In this document: piece by piece, positions 1-7,138 of the stretch
Position numbering within the stretch: the stretch's first letter is position 1
How the letters are laid out: each line of letters opens with the position of its first letter
Source: Thermohalobaculum sp039816045
GTDB lineage: Bacteria; Pseudomonadota; Alphaproteobacteria; Rhodobacterales; Rhodobacteraceae
NCBI GenBank assembly: GCA_039816045.1
Contig: JBCBYB010000011.1
Coordinates: 1-64,000, forward strand
Direction of reading: 5' to 3'
Length of the DNA: 64,000 nucleotides
The notes under the pieces: generated by a model
What the model was told of the DNA's origin: nothing
The model's input: only the letters and a program-made list of their open reading frames with translations
Databases searched by the model: none
Program-made: the position numbers and the translations under genes

Positions 1-2
1 GG

Positions 3-248
3 GTCGCGCCGGCCGGCGCCGAGATCTCGACGCGGCCGTTCCAGCTGGTGACCGGGCGGTCCTGGCGCGGCACGGCCTTCGGCGGCGCCCGCGGACGCAC
101 CGATGTGCCCAAGATCGTCGACTGGTACATGGAGGGTAAAATCCAGATCGACCCCATGATCACCCACCTCCTCCCCCTCGACGACATCAACAAGGGCTTC
201 GACGTCATGCACGAGGGCAAATCTATCCGCGCCGTCGTGCAGTTCTGA
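3..248 (+). CDS. adhC: S-(hydroxymethyl)glutathione dehydrogenase / class III alcohol dehydrogenase, C-terminal part
   Basis: Only the last 81 residues are in the window; the gene starts upstream. The frame reads with no break from base 3 to the TGA at 246-248. The segments GRSWRGTAFGGARGRTDVP and IDPMITHLLPLDDINKGFD are typical of the C-terminal part of class III zinc alcohol dehydrogenases. These oxidise S-hydroxymethylglutathione, the adduct of formaldehyde and glutathione, using NAD+. S-formylglutathione hydrolase lies 2 kb downstream on the same strand and performs the next step, which supports the call. The catalytic zinc ligands lie upstream and cannot be checked. Confidence 0.93.
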   Translation, partial: VAPAGAEISTRPFQLVTGRSWRGTAFGGARGRTDVPKIVDWYMEGKIQIDPMITHLLPLDDINKGFDVMHEGKSIRAVVQF

Positions 249-250
249 CC

Positions 251-634
251 GTGCGGGCGTTGGTTTATGCGGCAGCACTGGCGCTGACCCCGGCTGCGGC
301 AGGGGATCTGGCCGCCGTGTCGATGATCGAGGCGGATGGCACGCGCCATCCGGTCGCGCCCGAGCGCATCGCCAACGTACAGCCCCTGCAGAACCCGATC
401 GAAGGACAGGGCTGGGTCGTCGCAGTCCACCTCGACACCGAGGGCGCACGCTGGTTTGCCGAGTTGACCGAGCGTTCGGTCGGGCAGCGGCTCGGCATCG
501 CGGTCGACGGTGTGGTGATCCTCGAGCCGAAGGTCCAGATCCCGATCCGCGGCGGCGTCTTCTGGATCGGGGATCGGCTCGACGCAGCCGGGGCAGAGGC
601 GTTGGCCGCACGGCTGCGCCCGGCGGCACCATGA
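251..634 (+). CDS. Exported small protein resembling the SecD P1 head subdomain
   Basis: 127 residues starting with GTG, two bases after the dehydrogenase stop. The first 17 or so residues (MRALVYAAALALTPAAAG) look like a signal peptide. The mature part has the pattern LDTEGARWFAELTERSVGQ, RLGIAVDGVVILEP, QIPIRGG, ending DAAGAEALAARLR. This follows the periplasmic P1 head region of SecD, which reads roughly 'F..LT..NVGkrlAivlDg.v.saP.i...I.gG'. SecD itself is a large polytopic protein, so this is a free-standing exported version of one domain. No transmembrane segments follow. Role unknown. The tight spacing suggests co-transcription with the dehydrogenase. Confidence 0.7.
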   Translation: MRALVYAAALALTPAAAGDLAAVSMIEADGTRHPVAPERIANVQPLQNPIEGQGWVVAVHLDTEGARWFAELTERSVGQRLGIAVDGVVILEPKVQIPIRGGVFWIGDRLDAAGAEALAARLRPAAP

Positions 635-663
635 TGCACCCGGAGCGCCAAGGGAGGACAGCG

Positions 664-1170
664 ATGGCAGACGCCGCCCGTAGCGGGGGCAGTGGCGGCG
701 GCCCGTCCCTCGCGGGACCGGAGCGGGTGGCCGCGGCAGCCGAGGCGCTCGGCCTCGAGATCGAGGTGCGCCGGATGCCCGCCTCGACCCGGACCGCCGA
801 GGACGCAGCGGCCGCCTGCGGGTGCGCGCTCGGCCAGATCGTGAAGTCCCTGGTGTTCGAGGAGGCCGATGGACCGCTGCGGCTGCGGCTGGTCTCGGGG
901 GCCAACCGGGTCGACACGGCAGCTCTCGCCGAACGCACGGGCCTGACGCTCGGGCGGGCCGATCCGAAGCGGGTGCGGGCGGAGACCGGGTTCGCCATCG
1001 GCGGCGTGCCGCCCATCGGGCACGCGGCCCCCTTGGCGGTGCTGATGGACCGGGACCTCTTGACCTATGACACGGTCTGGGCGGCCGCAGGCGCCCCGGA
1101 TGCCGTCTTCCAGGTCGCGCCCGCGTGGCTTTGCGAGGCAGCCAGCGCCGAGATCGTGAACATGCAATGA
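664..1170 (+). CDS. YbaK/EbsC family aminoacyl-tRNA deacylase-like protein
   Basis: 168 residues. The ATG at 664 was chosen because AGGGAGGA lies just upstream; an in-frame ATG at 631 would overlap the previous gene and has no such site. The core matches the YbaK/ProX fold: CALGQIVKSLVF contains the conserved lysine region, LVSGANRVDT follows, and GFAIGGVPPIGH is the glycine-rich loop typical of this family. Members hydrolyse mischarged aminoacyl-tRNAs, such as Cys- or Ala-tRNA(Pro), in trans. The N-terminus has a short Gly/Ser-rich stretch. The substrate cannot be deduced here. Confidence 0.85.
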   Translation: MADAARSGGSGGGPSLAGPERVAAAAEALGLEIEVRRMPASTRTAEDAAAACGCALGQIVKSLVFEEADGPLRLRLVSGANRVDTAALAERTGLTLGRADPKRVRAETGFAIGGVPPIGHAAPLAVLMDRDLLTYDTVWAAAGAPDAVFQVAPAWLCEAASAEIVNMQ

Positions 1171-1192
1171 CCCGCAGCAAAGGGAGAGGAAG

Positions 1193-1663
1193 ATGGCAGG
1201 CACCCGCGTGAGCGCCGTCGCGCTGCCCGAGGGCAGCCGGCTCGCGGAGCGTTTGGCCCCAGGCGATTTTCTGGATTGCTACAGCGTGGAGGCCGCCCTC
1301 GGCCCGCGCGAGGCGGCGAACGTGGTCGTGGCCTTTCCCGGCTGGGCGCGGGCCCTGGTCGGTCTGCGCAACACGCTGCTCGCGCCCTTTGGCCTGTCGC
1401 GGGAGGGACCGCCGGCCGCAGACAAGCTCGGCGCCTTTCCGGTCGAGAGCGAAACGCGCGACGAACTGATCGCAGGCTTCGACGACAAACATCTGAACTT
1501 CCGCGTGTCTGTGATGGCGCGGCAGGGCCGGGTCTATCTGGCGACTTGGGTGCGCCGGCACAATCTGGGCGGGCGGCTTTATCTGGCGGCGATCATGCCG
1601 TTTCATATCCTGATCGCCCGCAATGCGCTCGCGCGGGTGGCCCGGGCCGCCGGCAAGACCTGA
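1193..1663 (+). CDS. DUF2867 family protein
   Basis: 156 residues, 22 bases after the YbaK-like gene, with a GGGAGAGGAAG ribosome site before the ATG. Visible features are GDFLDCYSVE near the N-terminus, VVVAFPGWARALVGLRNTLLAPFGL, the polar segment ESETRDELIAGFDDKHLNFRVSV, and a hydrophobic end YLAAIMPFHILIARNAL. This order matches the DUF2867 family, whose function is unknown. No catalytic motif or signal peptide is visible. The same-strand spacing suggests it belongs to the formaldehyde-gene operon. Confidence 0.7.
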   Translation: MAGTRVSAVALPEGSRLAERLAPGDFLDCYSVEAALGPREAANVVVAFPGWARALVGLRNTLLAPFGLSREGPPAADKLGAFPVESETRDELIAGFDDKHLNFRVSVMARQGRVYLATWVRRHNLGGRLYLAAIMPFHILIARNALARVARAAGKT

Positions 1664-1728
1664 AACACGAAACGGACCCACTCAACCGGACACCGAAGAC
1701 GGGACCGGACACATTATTGGAGGATACC

Positions 1729-2130
1729 ATGGCACAGGTGACACGCAGCGTGGTGCTCGGGGCGGACCCGGACACGGTCTGGAGCGCAATCGGCGGATTT
1801 CAGGCGCTCGGGGACTGGCACCCGGCGATCGTCAGCTCGACCCGCGAGGATATCGGCACGGCCGAGCATCGTCGGCTCGCCGTCGCCGATGGGGAGGAGA
1901 TCGTCGAGAAGCATATGGGCGCCGACACCCACTCCTACGGGTATGCGATCATCGACGGGCCGCTGCCGGTCGCCCACTACCGCGCAGTGCTCTCGGTGGT
2001 CCCGGCACCCGGCGGGTCGGTCGCGGTCTGGACCGCCACCTTCACGCCGAAATCCAAGGATGCCGAGACGGTGATCGGCGGGATCTTCGATGCAGGGCTC
2101 GGCGTTCTCAAGGAGCGCTTCGGCGGCTGA
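1729..2130 (+). CDS. SRPBCC (START-like) family protein
   Basis: 133 residues, starting at the ATG preceded by GGAGGATACC. The start VTRSVVLGADPDTVWSAIGGFQALGDWHPAI is the classic opening of the polyketide cyclase/SRPBCC helix-grip fold. It is followed by VSSTREDIGTAEHRRL, and the C-terminal helix ETVIGGIFDAGLGVLKERF closes the ligand cavity. Such proteins bind hydrophobic ligands or act as small cyclases. The ligand is unknown. It lies directly upstream of fghA and probably shares its transcript, apart from the strong hairpin that separates them. Confidence 0.8.
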   Translation: MAQVTRSVVLGADPDTVWSAIGGFQALGDWHPAIVSSTREDIGTAEHRRLAVADGEEIVEKHMGADTHSYGYAIIDGPLPVAHYRAVLSVVPAPGGSVAVWTATFTPKSKDAETVIGGIFDAGLGVLKERFGG

Positions 2131-2172
2131 ACCGGCACGGTCCGGCGCACCGATAAGGAAACCAGTGCCCCC

Positions 2173-2221
2173 GCGCGCCCGCACTCTCCGGGTGGGTGGG
2201 CGGGGGAGGGGGTGGGCGCGC
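2173..2221 (+). repeat. Intergenic hairpin repeat with G-quadruplex loop, copy 1
   Basis: The arm GCGCGCCC (2173-2180) pairs with GGGCGCGC (2214-2221). The stem continues inward through 2181-2189 and 2205-2213 with two wobbles and one mismatch. The loop at 2190-2204 reads GGGTGGGTGGGCGGG, four G-triplets separated by single bases. The element sits 32 bases before the fghA start, in its presumed leader. The same 15-base loop occurs in a second hairpin at 3879-3931. Confidence 0.85.
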
Positions 2222-2252
2222 ATCCGCGCCACCAGAACCAAAGGAGCAGAGG

Positions 2253-3077
2253 ATGGAAACGATCTCAGAGGCCCGCGCCTTTGGCGGGGTGCAAGCCGTC
2301 TACCGCCACGCAAGCCAGGCGTGTGGCTGTGACATGACCTTCGCGGTCTATCTGCCGCCCGAGGCCGAGGACGGCCCGGTGCCCTGTCTCTGGTATCTCT
2401 CTGGGCTCACCTGCACCCATGAGAACGCGATGACCAAGGCCTGCGCTCAGGGCTTTGCCGCCGAGATGGGCCTCGCGCTCGTCTTCCCCGACACCTCGCC
2501 GCGCGGCGAGGGCGTGGCCGATGACGAGGCTTACGATCTCGGCCAGGGGGCGGGCTTCTATGTGGATGCGACCGAAGCGCCCTGGGCGCCGCATTTCCGC
2601 ATGGCCTCCTACGTCACCGACGAGTTGCAGCGGGTGGTGACCGGCGCCTTCGCCATCGACCCCGAGCGCCAGGGCATCACCGGGCACTCCATGGGCGGGC
2701 ACGGGGCGCTGACGCTTGCGATGGCGAACCCCGGGCTCTACCGCTCGCTCTCGGCCTTTGCGCCCATCGCGCACCCGACGGGCTCTGAATGGGGCCAGAA
2801 GCAGCTCACCGCCTATCTCGGCACCGACCAGAGCACCTGGGCACGCCACGACGCGAGCCTGATGCTGCGCGAGGCCGGTTGGCAGGGCGATGTGCTGATC
2901 GACCAGGGGGCGGCGGATCCGTTCCTCGACAAGCTGAAACCCGAGGCGCTCTGGTCCGCGCTGGCCGAGACCAACACCGCCCATATGGCGCGGTTGCAGC
3001 CGGGCTATGACCACAGCTATTTCTTCGTCGCGAGCTTCATGGAAGACCACCTCGCCTGGCATGCGGAGCGGCTCTGA
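2253..3077 (+). CDS. fghA: S-formylglutathione hydrolase
   Basis: 274 residues, starting at the ATG behind AGGAGCAGAGG. It hydrolyses S-formylglutathione to formate and glutathione, the step after the class III dehydrogenase at the left edge. Motifs of the esterase-D family are clear: LSGLTCTHENAM with the oxyanion region (50-60), GHSMGGHGAL with nucleophile Ser146, the aspartate in QGAADPFLD (Asp222) and the histidine in YDHSYFF (His254). Length and triad spacing match the family. Cytoplasmic. The adhC-fghA order supports a formaldehyde detoxification or C1-oxidation operon. Confidence 0.96.
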   Translation: METISEARAFGGVQAVYRHASQACGCDMTFAVYLPPEAEDGPVPCLWYLSGLTCTHENAMTKACAQGFAAEMGLALVFPDTSPRGEGVADDEAYDLGQGAGFYVDATEAPWAPHFRMASYVTDELQRVVTGAFAIDPERQGITGHSMGGHGALTLAMANPGLYRSLSAFAPIAHPTGSEWGQKQLTAYLGTDQSTWARHDASLMLREAGWQGDVLIDQGAADPFLDKLKPEALWSALAETNTAHMARLQPGYDHSYFFVASFMEDHLAWHAERL

Positions 3078-3097
3078 CCGCACTCGGAGACGTCGGA

Positions 3098-3868
3098 TTG
3101 CAAGATCTCCTGGCGAGCAGCGGGCTCGGGCCCTGGGGGCTCGCGCTCGTGGCGGTGACCTTCCTCGCGGGGGGCATCGTCAAGGGCGCGCTCGGGCTCG
3201 GCCTGCCGGTGGTGGTGTTGGCGGTGCTGGCCCCGGTGCTCGGGCTGAAATCGGCGCTGGCGCTGTTCCTCGCCCCCGGGCTCGTCAGCAATTTCTGGCA
3301 GGCGCTCTCCGGGCCGCATCTGCGCGCGCTGGTGGCGCGGCTCTGGCCCTTCCTCGGCGCCGCGGTCTGCGGCATCGCGCTCGGCGTGCAGGTGCTGGCC
3401 GGTGAGGACACCCGCGCCCTCGAGGCGCTGCTTGGGCTCCTGCTGCTGGGCTATTCGGTCTTCTCGCTCGCCACCCCACAGATCCCGCCGCCCGGTCCCC
3501 GCGAGCCCTGGATGGGCCCCCTCGCGGGCGGCGCAGGCGGGGTGATGTTCGGCATGACCGGGATCTTTATCGTGCCCGGCATCCTCTATCTCCAGGCGCT
3601 TGGGATGGACCGCGATCGGCTGGTCCAAGGGCTGGGGCTCACCTTCATGACGATCTCGTCGACGCTGGCCGTGGGCATGGGCAGCCACGGGCTGGTGACG
3701 CCGGGCCTGCTGACGGTGTCGATCGGAGCGATCCCCTTCGTGCTGGCAGGCTTTGCCATCGGCGAGCGGCTGCGGCGCCATATCTCCGAGGCCGCCTTCC
3801 GCCGCGCCTTCTTCATCGGGTTGATCGGCGCCAGCCTCTTCCAGATCTGGCGCAGCCTGATGTGGTGA
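3098..3868 (+). CDS. TauE/SafE family membrane permease
   Basis: 256 residues from a TTG start 20 bases after fghA; no better start fits the N-terminal helix. The protein is almost wholly hydrophobic, with about eight membrane segments. It carries the family signature FLAGGIVKGALGLGLPVV near the N-terminus and a second half-repeat with GGAGGVMFGMTGIFIVPG. TauE/SafE proteins export or import small sulfur or carbon anions such as sulfite, sulfoacetate or sulfonates. Its place behind fghA makes a product of C1 metabolism possible, but the substrate is inference only. The next gene is convergent, with a strong hairpin between. Confidence 0.85.
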   Translation: MQDLLASSGLGPWGLALVAVTFLAGGIVKGALGLGLPVVVLAVLAPVLGLKSALALFLAPGLVSNFWQALSGPHLRALVARLWPFLGAAVCGIALGVQVLAGEDTRALEALLGLLLLGYSVFSLATPQIPPPGPREPWMGPLAGGAGGVMFGMTGIFIVPGILYLQALGMDRDRLVQGLGLTFMTISSTLAVGMGSHGLVTPGLLTVSIGAIPFVLAGFAIGERLRRHISEAAFRRAFFIGLIGASLFQIWRSLMW

Positions 3869-3878
3869 CCACGCGCCT

Positions 3879-3931
3879 CCCCCTGCCCGGCACCTCCGGG
3901 TGGGTGGGCGGGGGAGGTGGCGGGCAGGGGG
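3879..3931. repeat. Intergenic hairpin repeat with G-quadruplex loop, copy 2 (possible bidirectional terminator)
   Basis: Arms 3879-3897 and 3913-3931 are complementary over 19 positions with one G-G mismatch. The loop 3898-3912 is GGGTGGGTGGGCGGG, identical to copy 1 at 2190-2204. The arm sequences differ from copy 1, so pairing has been kept while sequence changed. It lies between the convergent permease and preA genes, where a terminator is expected, but no clear T-run follows on either strand. Confidence 0.85.
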
Positions 3932-3947
3932 TCCCTACACCGCCGCC

Positions 3948-5249
3948 CTACTCCGCCGCCTGGGCCATCGGGTTGTTCGGATGCGTCGTCCAATCCCCGT
4001 GGGTGTCCTCGACCACCTGACCGGTGCGCGGATCCACCGTGCCCGCCGCCAGCCGCTCCATGGTGATGCAGTTCTCCACCGGGCAGACGTTGACGCAGAG
4101 ATTGCAGGCGACGCATTCCCCATCGATCACCTCGAAGACCCGCTCGGGCGACATCGAGATCGCCTGGTGCGAGGTGTCCTCGCAGGCCGCATAGCAGCGC
4201 CCGCATTTGATGCAGAGATCCTGGTCGATCCGCGCCTTGGTCACGAAGTTGAGGTTCAGATGCTGCCACTCGGTCACGTTCGGCACTGCGCGTCCGGCAA
4301 AGGCCTCCGTCGATGCGTGGCCCTTCTCCTCCATCCAGGCCTCGAGCCCCGCGGTCATCTCATGCACCACCTTGAAGCCATAGGTCATCGCCGCCGTGCA
4401 CACCTGCACATTGCCGGCCCCGAGCGTGATGAACTCCGCCGCGTCGCGCCAGGTCGTCACCCCGCCGATGCCGGAGATCGGGATGCCCTTGCACTCCGGA
4501 TCCCGCGCGATCTCGGCCACCATGTTGAGCGCGATCGGCTTCACCGCCGGCCCGCAATAGCCGCCATGGGAGCCTTTGCCGTCGATGCTCGGCTCCGGGC
4601 TGAAGCTGTCGAGGTTCACGGAGGTGATCGAGCTCACGGTGTTGATCAGGCTGACCGCATCCGCGCCCCCCTTCACCGCCGCCCGCGCCGGATAGCGGAT
4701 GTCCGTGATGTTGGGCGTCAGCTTCACGATCACCGGCATCCGGGTGTGTTGCTTGCACCAGCGGGTGACCATCTCGATGTAGTCGGGCACCTGACCCACA
4801 GCCGAGCCCATGCCGCGCTCGCTCATCCCGTGCGGGCAGCCGAAATTGAGCTCGATCCCGTCCGCCCCGGTGTCCTCCACCAGCGGCAGGATGCTGCTCC
4901 AGCTCTCCTCGTCGCAGGGCACCATCAGGCTCACGATCATCGCGCGGTCGGGCCAGTCGCGCTTGACCTCTTTTATCTCGCGGAGGTTGGTCTCGAGCGG
5001 GCGGTCGGTGATCAGCTCGATGTTGTTGATGCCGAGCACGCGCCGGTCTGCGCCATAGACCACGCCGTAGCGCGGCCCGTTCACGTTCACGATGTGCGGA
5101 TCGAGCCCGAGGGTCTTCCACACCACGCCGCCCCAACCGGCCTTGAAGGCGCGCACGACGTTATAGGCCTTGTCCGTCGGCGGCGCGGAGGCCAGCCAGA
5201 ACGGGTTCGGCGATTTGATCCCGACGAAGTCGTTGGCGAGCGTGGTCAT
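3948..5249 (-). CDS. preA: NAD-dependent dihydropyrimidine dehydrogenase, subunit PreA
   Basis: 433 residues. The N-terminal two-thirds is a dihydroorotate-dehydrogenase-like FMN barrel: VGIKSPNPFWLASAPPTDK at the start, IELNFGCPHGMSERGMG for the active-site loop, and ISGIGGVTTWRDAAEF for phosphate binding. The C-terminus carries two 4Fe-4S motifs, CIKCGRCYAAC and CVACNLCVNVC. PreA binds uracil or thymine and reduces it with electrons passed from PreT, the first step of reductive pyrimidine breakdown. PreT is encoded upstream on the same strand but is separated by five small genes rather than adjacent as in many genomes. The dihydropyrimidinase step is not in this window. Confidence 0.95.
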   Translation of the reverse strand: MTTLANDFVGIKSPNPFWLASAPPTDKAYNVVRAFKAGWGGVVWKTLGLDPHIVNVNGPRYGVVYGADRRVLGINNIELITDRPLETNLREIKEVKRDWPDRAMIVSLMVPCDEESWSSILPLVEDTGADGIELNFGCPHGMSERGMGSAVGQVPDYIEMVTRWCKQHTRMPVIVKLTPNITDIRYPARAAVKGGADAVSLINTVSSITSVNLDSFSPEPSIDGKGSHGGYCGPAVKPIALNMVAEIARDPECKGIPISGIGGVTTWRDAAEFITLGAGNVQVCTAAMTYGFKVVHEMTAGLEAWMEEKGHASTEAFAGRAVPNVTEWQHLNLNFVTKARIDQDLCIKCGRCYAACEDTSHQAISMSPERVFEVIDGECVACNLCVNVCPVENCITMERLAAGTVDPRTGQVVEDTHGDWTTHPNNPMAQAAE

Positions 5250-5267
5250 GACAGCCTCCTGTCCGGG

Positions 5268-5894
5268 TTAGCGTTGCGGTTCCAGATCCTTGGCGGCGAG
5301 GAGGGCCGCAGCCCCCACCATCAGGCCACCGCAGATCCGGGTGATGTTGGGAAGGGAAAGCCGCGCGAGGCTCTGGCGCGCGCGGATGCCGAGCCAGCCC
5401 CAGAGCAGCAGGATCGCGCCGTCCACCACCAGATACGTCCCGCCCAGCACCAAGAGCTGGGGCCAGATCGGCAGCGCCGGGTCGATGAACTGAGGGAACA
5501 GCGCGCCAAAGAACACCACGGCGAAGGGGTTGGCCATCGAGGTCACGAAGCCCTGGCGATAGAGCCGAAACGCCCCGCGCGCACCCGCCGGGGGCTCCGC
5601 CGCCGCCTGGGGCCGCAGGATCAGGCTGAGGCCGATCCAGGCGAGATAGGCGACGCCTGCCCATTTGATCCAGAGAAACGCCTCCGCCGAGCTCGCGATC
5701 ACCGCGGCGAGCCCGAAGGCGGCAGCCGTCATCTGCAGCGCATTGGCCGAGAGATCCCCCGCCGCGGTCCAGAGGCTGCGCACCAGCCCATGGCGGATCG
5801 CGTTCGAGACGATCAGCAGCTGGCTCGTATCCGGCGGCGTCGCGAAGAACACGGCCACCGCGCCAAGGTAAAGGACATAGGTCTCGATCAGCAT
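5268..5894 (-). CDS. LysE/RhtB family amino-acid exporter
   Basis: 208 residues with six expected membrane helices. The start MLIETYVLYLGAVAVFFATPPDTSQLLIVSNA matches the LysE/RhtB family, although the usual glycine-rich 'PGP' turn appears here as PPDTS. QGFVTSMANPFAVVFFGALFPQF matches the conserved 'NPK...F....PQF' segment, with A in place of K. These proteins export amino acids or related small molecules. It lies between the preA remnant and intact preA, overlapping the remnant by 7 bases. A role in exporting beta-alanine-type breakdown products is speculation. Confidence 0.85.
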   Translation of the reverse strand: MLIETYVLYLGAVAVFFATPPDTSQLLIVSNAIRHGLVRSLWTAAGDLSANALQMTAAAFGLAAVIASSAEAFLWIKWAGVAYLAWIGLSLILRPQAAAEPPAGARGAFRLYRQGFVTSMANPFAVVFFGALFPQFIDPALPIWPQLLVLGGTYLVVDGAILLLWGWLGIRARQSLARLSLPNITRICGGLMVGAAALLAAKDLEPQR

Positions 5895-6064
5895 GCTCTC
5901 TCCGATCTCGGGCCGCGTGGAAGATGATCTCGACGGGCGCGGTCGCCCGAGGCCTCCTCGAAGGCAGACGCCACGGGTTGGGGTGTGTCCGCTTGCGGCG
6001 CGGAGGTCAGCCAGAACGGGTATGGCGATGGGATCCCGACGACGGTGAAAGCGAACGTGGCCAT
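5888..6064 (-). pseudogene. Truncated, diverged duplicate of the preA 5' end
   Basis: A 58-codon frame starts at ATG 6064 behind GAGGAGGA. Its first 35 residues align with the start of intact preA: VGIPSPYPFWLTSAPQAD here against VGIKSPNPFWLASAPPTD there. Identity is about half over 40 residues, and the DNA is also close, for example GGGATC, CCGTTCTGGCTG and TCCGCGCCG. After about residue 40 similarity ends and the tail is basic and non-family. It looks like the remnant of a duplication that left lysE between two preA starts. It could still be translated as a short peptide because the ribosome site is good. Confidence 0.8.
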
Positions 6065-6074
6065 CGCGTCCTCC

Positions 6075-6392
6075 TCAACCGGCTTTGGCATGGTTCGTCG
6101 TGTCGCGATCGATAGGACGTTCGAAAGAGGTGTGGTCGCGGGTGAGCCCCACCACCGCAGACCAGATGTCCTGGCGGTTGCCCGGCCCCATGGCGCGGGC
6201 AAGCGAGGCGGCGTTGGCGCCCATGCTGCAGCGGGTCAGATCGCAAAGGTCGCCCGAAATGCGCATGCGTTCAGCCTTTGCATCGCTGATTGTGAGGCCA
6301 AACGGGTCCTGACCGGCCATGACCGACTCAACCGCATCCATCCCGTCCACCGCGTCTACGGTGTCTTGCGGTCGGTCACCAAAGACCACCAT
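6075..6392 (-). CDS. Hypothetical protein, about 105 residues
   Basis: The start is the ATG at 6392 behind GAGGAGGCGTG; a GTG one codon earlier is possible. The stop lies 10 bases before the preA remnant. No family is recognised. The middle contains AKAERMRISGDLCDLTRC and ARAMGPGNRQDIWSAVVGLTRDHTSFE, which read as ordinary helical protein. No signal peptide, membrane helix or metal motif is seen apart from two isolated cysteines. Position, strand and spacing place it in the preT-preA operon. It could be an accessory gene or a decaying one. Confidence 0.5.
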   Translation of the reverse strand: MVVFGDRPQDTVDAVDGMDAVESVMAGQDPFGLTISDAKAERMRISGDLCDLTRCSMGANAASLARAMGPGNRQDIWSAVVGLTRDHTSFERPIDRDTTNHAKAG

Positions 6393-6401
6393 CACGCCTC
6401 C

Positions 6402-6761
6402 TCAGCTCTCGACGATGATGTCAAAGCCACCGAAAATCATACGCTTGCCGTCAAAGGGCATGTGCCCCATCGCCTGCATCCGCGGATCGGCCATCATCGC
6501 GGCCATGCCTTTGTCGCGGGTCGCCTTGTCCGGCCACTCGATCCAGCCGCCGATCACGGTCTCGCCGGGCTCTGCCTTTACCGCGAGCGGCATCGAGGTG
6601 AGCTGTCCCGCGGGCACATCCGCCCCCCAGCCGTCGACCACCCGCAGCGCACCGTTCTCCTTCAGCACGGTCTGGGCGACGCGGCTGTGCTCGATAAAGG
6701 CGTCGCGGTTGCCCTCTGGTGCCGCGGCGAGGAAGATCTCCAAATAGGTCGCGTCGCTCAT
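6402..6761 (-). CDS. DUF1428 family protein
   Basis: 119 residues; the ATG at 6761 overlaps the stop of the upstream VOC gene by 4 bases. The sequence follows the DUF1428 (YbaA-like, dimeric alpha-beta barrel) pattern: TYLEIFLAA near the start, VVDGWGADVPAGQ, VIGGWIEWPDKATRDKGM, DPRMQAMGHMPFDGKRMIFGGFD at the end. The function of this family is not known; the fold resembles small monooxygenases and stress proteins. It is translationally coupled with the VOC gene and preT, so it is made together with dihydropyrimidine dehydrogenase. Confidence 0.85.
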   Translation of the reverse strand: MSDATYLEIFLAAAPEGNRDAFIEHSRVAQTVLKENGALRVVDGWGADVPAGQLTSMPLAVKAEPGETVIGGWIEWPDKATRDKGMAAMMADPRMQAMGHMPFDGKRMIFGGFDIIVES

Positions 6762-7138
6762 CCGGTCTCTCCTGGTTGGCCGAGATAGATCACGTTGCCC
6801 TCGCTGTCGCGGATCAGCGCATAGCGGGTGGAGGGGTCCCATTCGGCGGGTTTGGGCTCCATCACCACCGCCGCCCCCCGGCTCCGCAGCGTCTCCACCG
6901 TGGCGTCGAGATCGCCGACCGTGAGCGGCAAGGCCGGCTTGTCGCGCGGCGGCAGCGCCTCCACCGGGTCGAGATGCAGCTCCGTCTCCGCCTCGCCGGC
7001 CTTCAGCATCACCCAGCGCATGCCGGGCATCGCCTCGCTGTCGACCGTCACCGCGAAGCCCATCACGTCGCGCCAGAACCCGATCGCCCGGTCGAGATCG
7101 GTGGCGGGGAGGCTCACAAAGGCGATCCGGCTGATCAT
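6758..7138 (-). CDS. VOC (glyoxalase/bleomycin-resistance) superfamily protein
   Basis: 126 residues, overlapping preT by 4 bases upstream and DUF1428 by 4 bases downstream. It shows the paired beta-alpha-beta-beta-beta pattern: ISRIAFVSLPATDLDRAIGFWRDVMGF in the first half and LTVGDLDATVETLRSRGAAVV plus ALIRDSEGNVIYLGQ in the second. These bind a divalent metal through His/Glu residues and act as lyases, isomerases, dioxygenases or resistance proteins. Which residues bind metal here is not certain. Its substrate is unknown; coupling to preT suggests a role beside pyrimidine breakdown. Confidence 0.85.
   Translation of the reverse strand: MISRIAFVSLPATDLDRAIGFWRDVMGFAVTVDSEAMPGMRWVMLKAGEAETELHLDPVEALPPRDKPALPLTVGDLDATVETLRSRGAAVVMEPKPAEWDPSTRYALIRDSEGNVIYLGQPGETG

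Noticed and set aside
2131..2252. Hairpin before fghA as a classical rho-independent terminator
   Set aside because: No T-run follows the stem, and the loop has a specific G4 sequence shared with another copy.
3900..5927. 675-codon plus-strand open frame
   Set aside because: It runs antisense through preA and lysE, which have clear family motifs; the plus-strand product is His/Arg-rich and without motifs.
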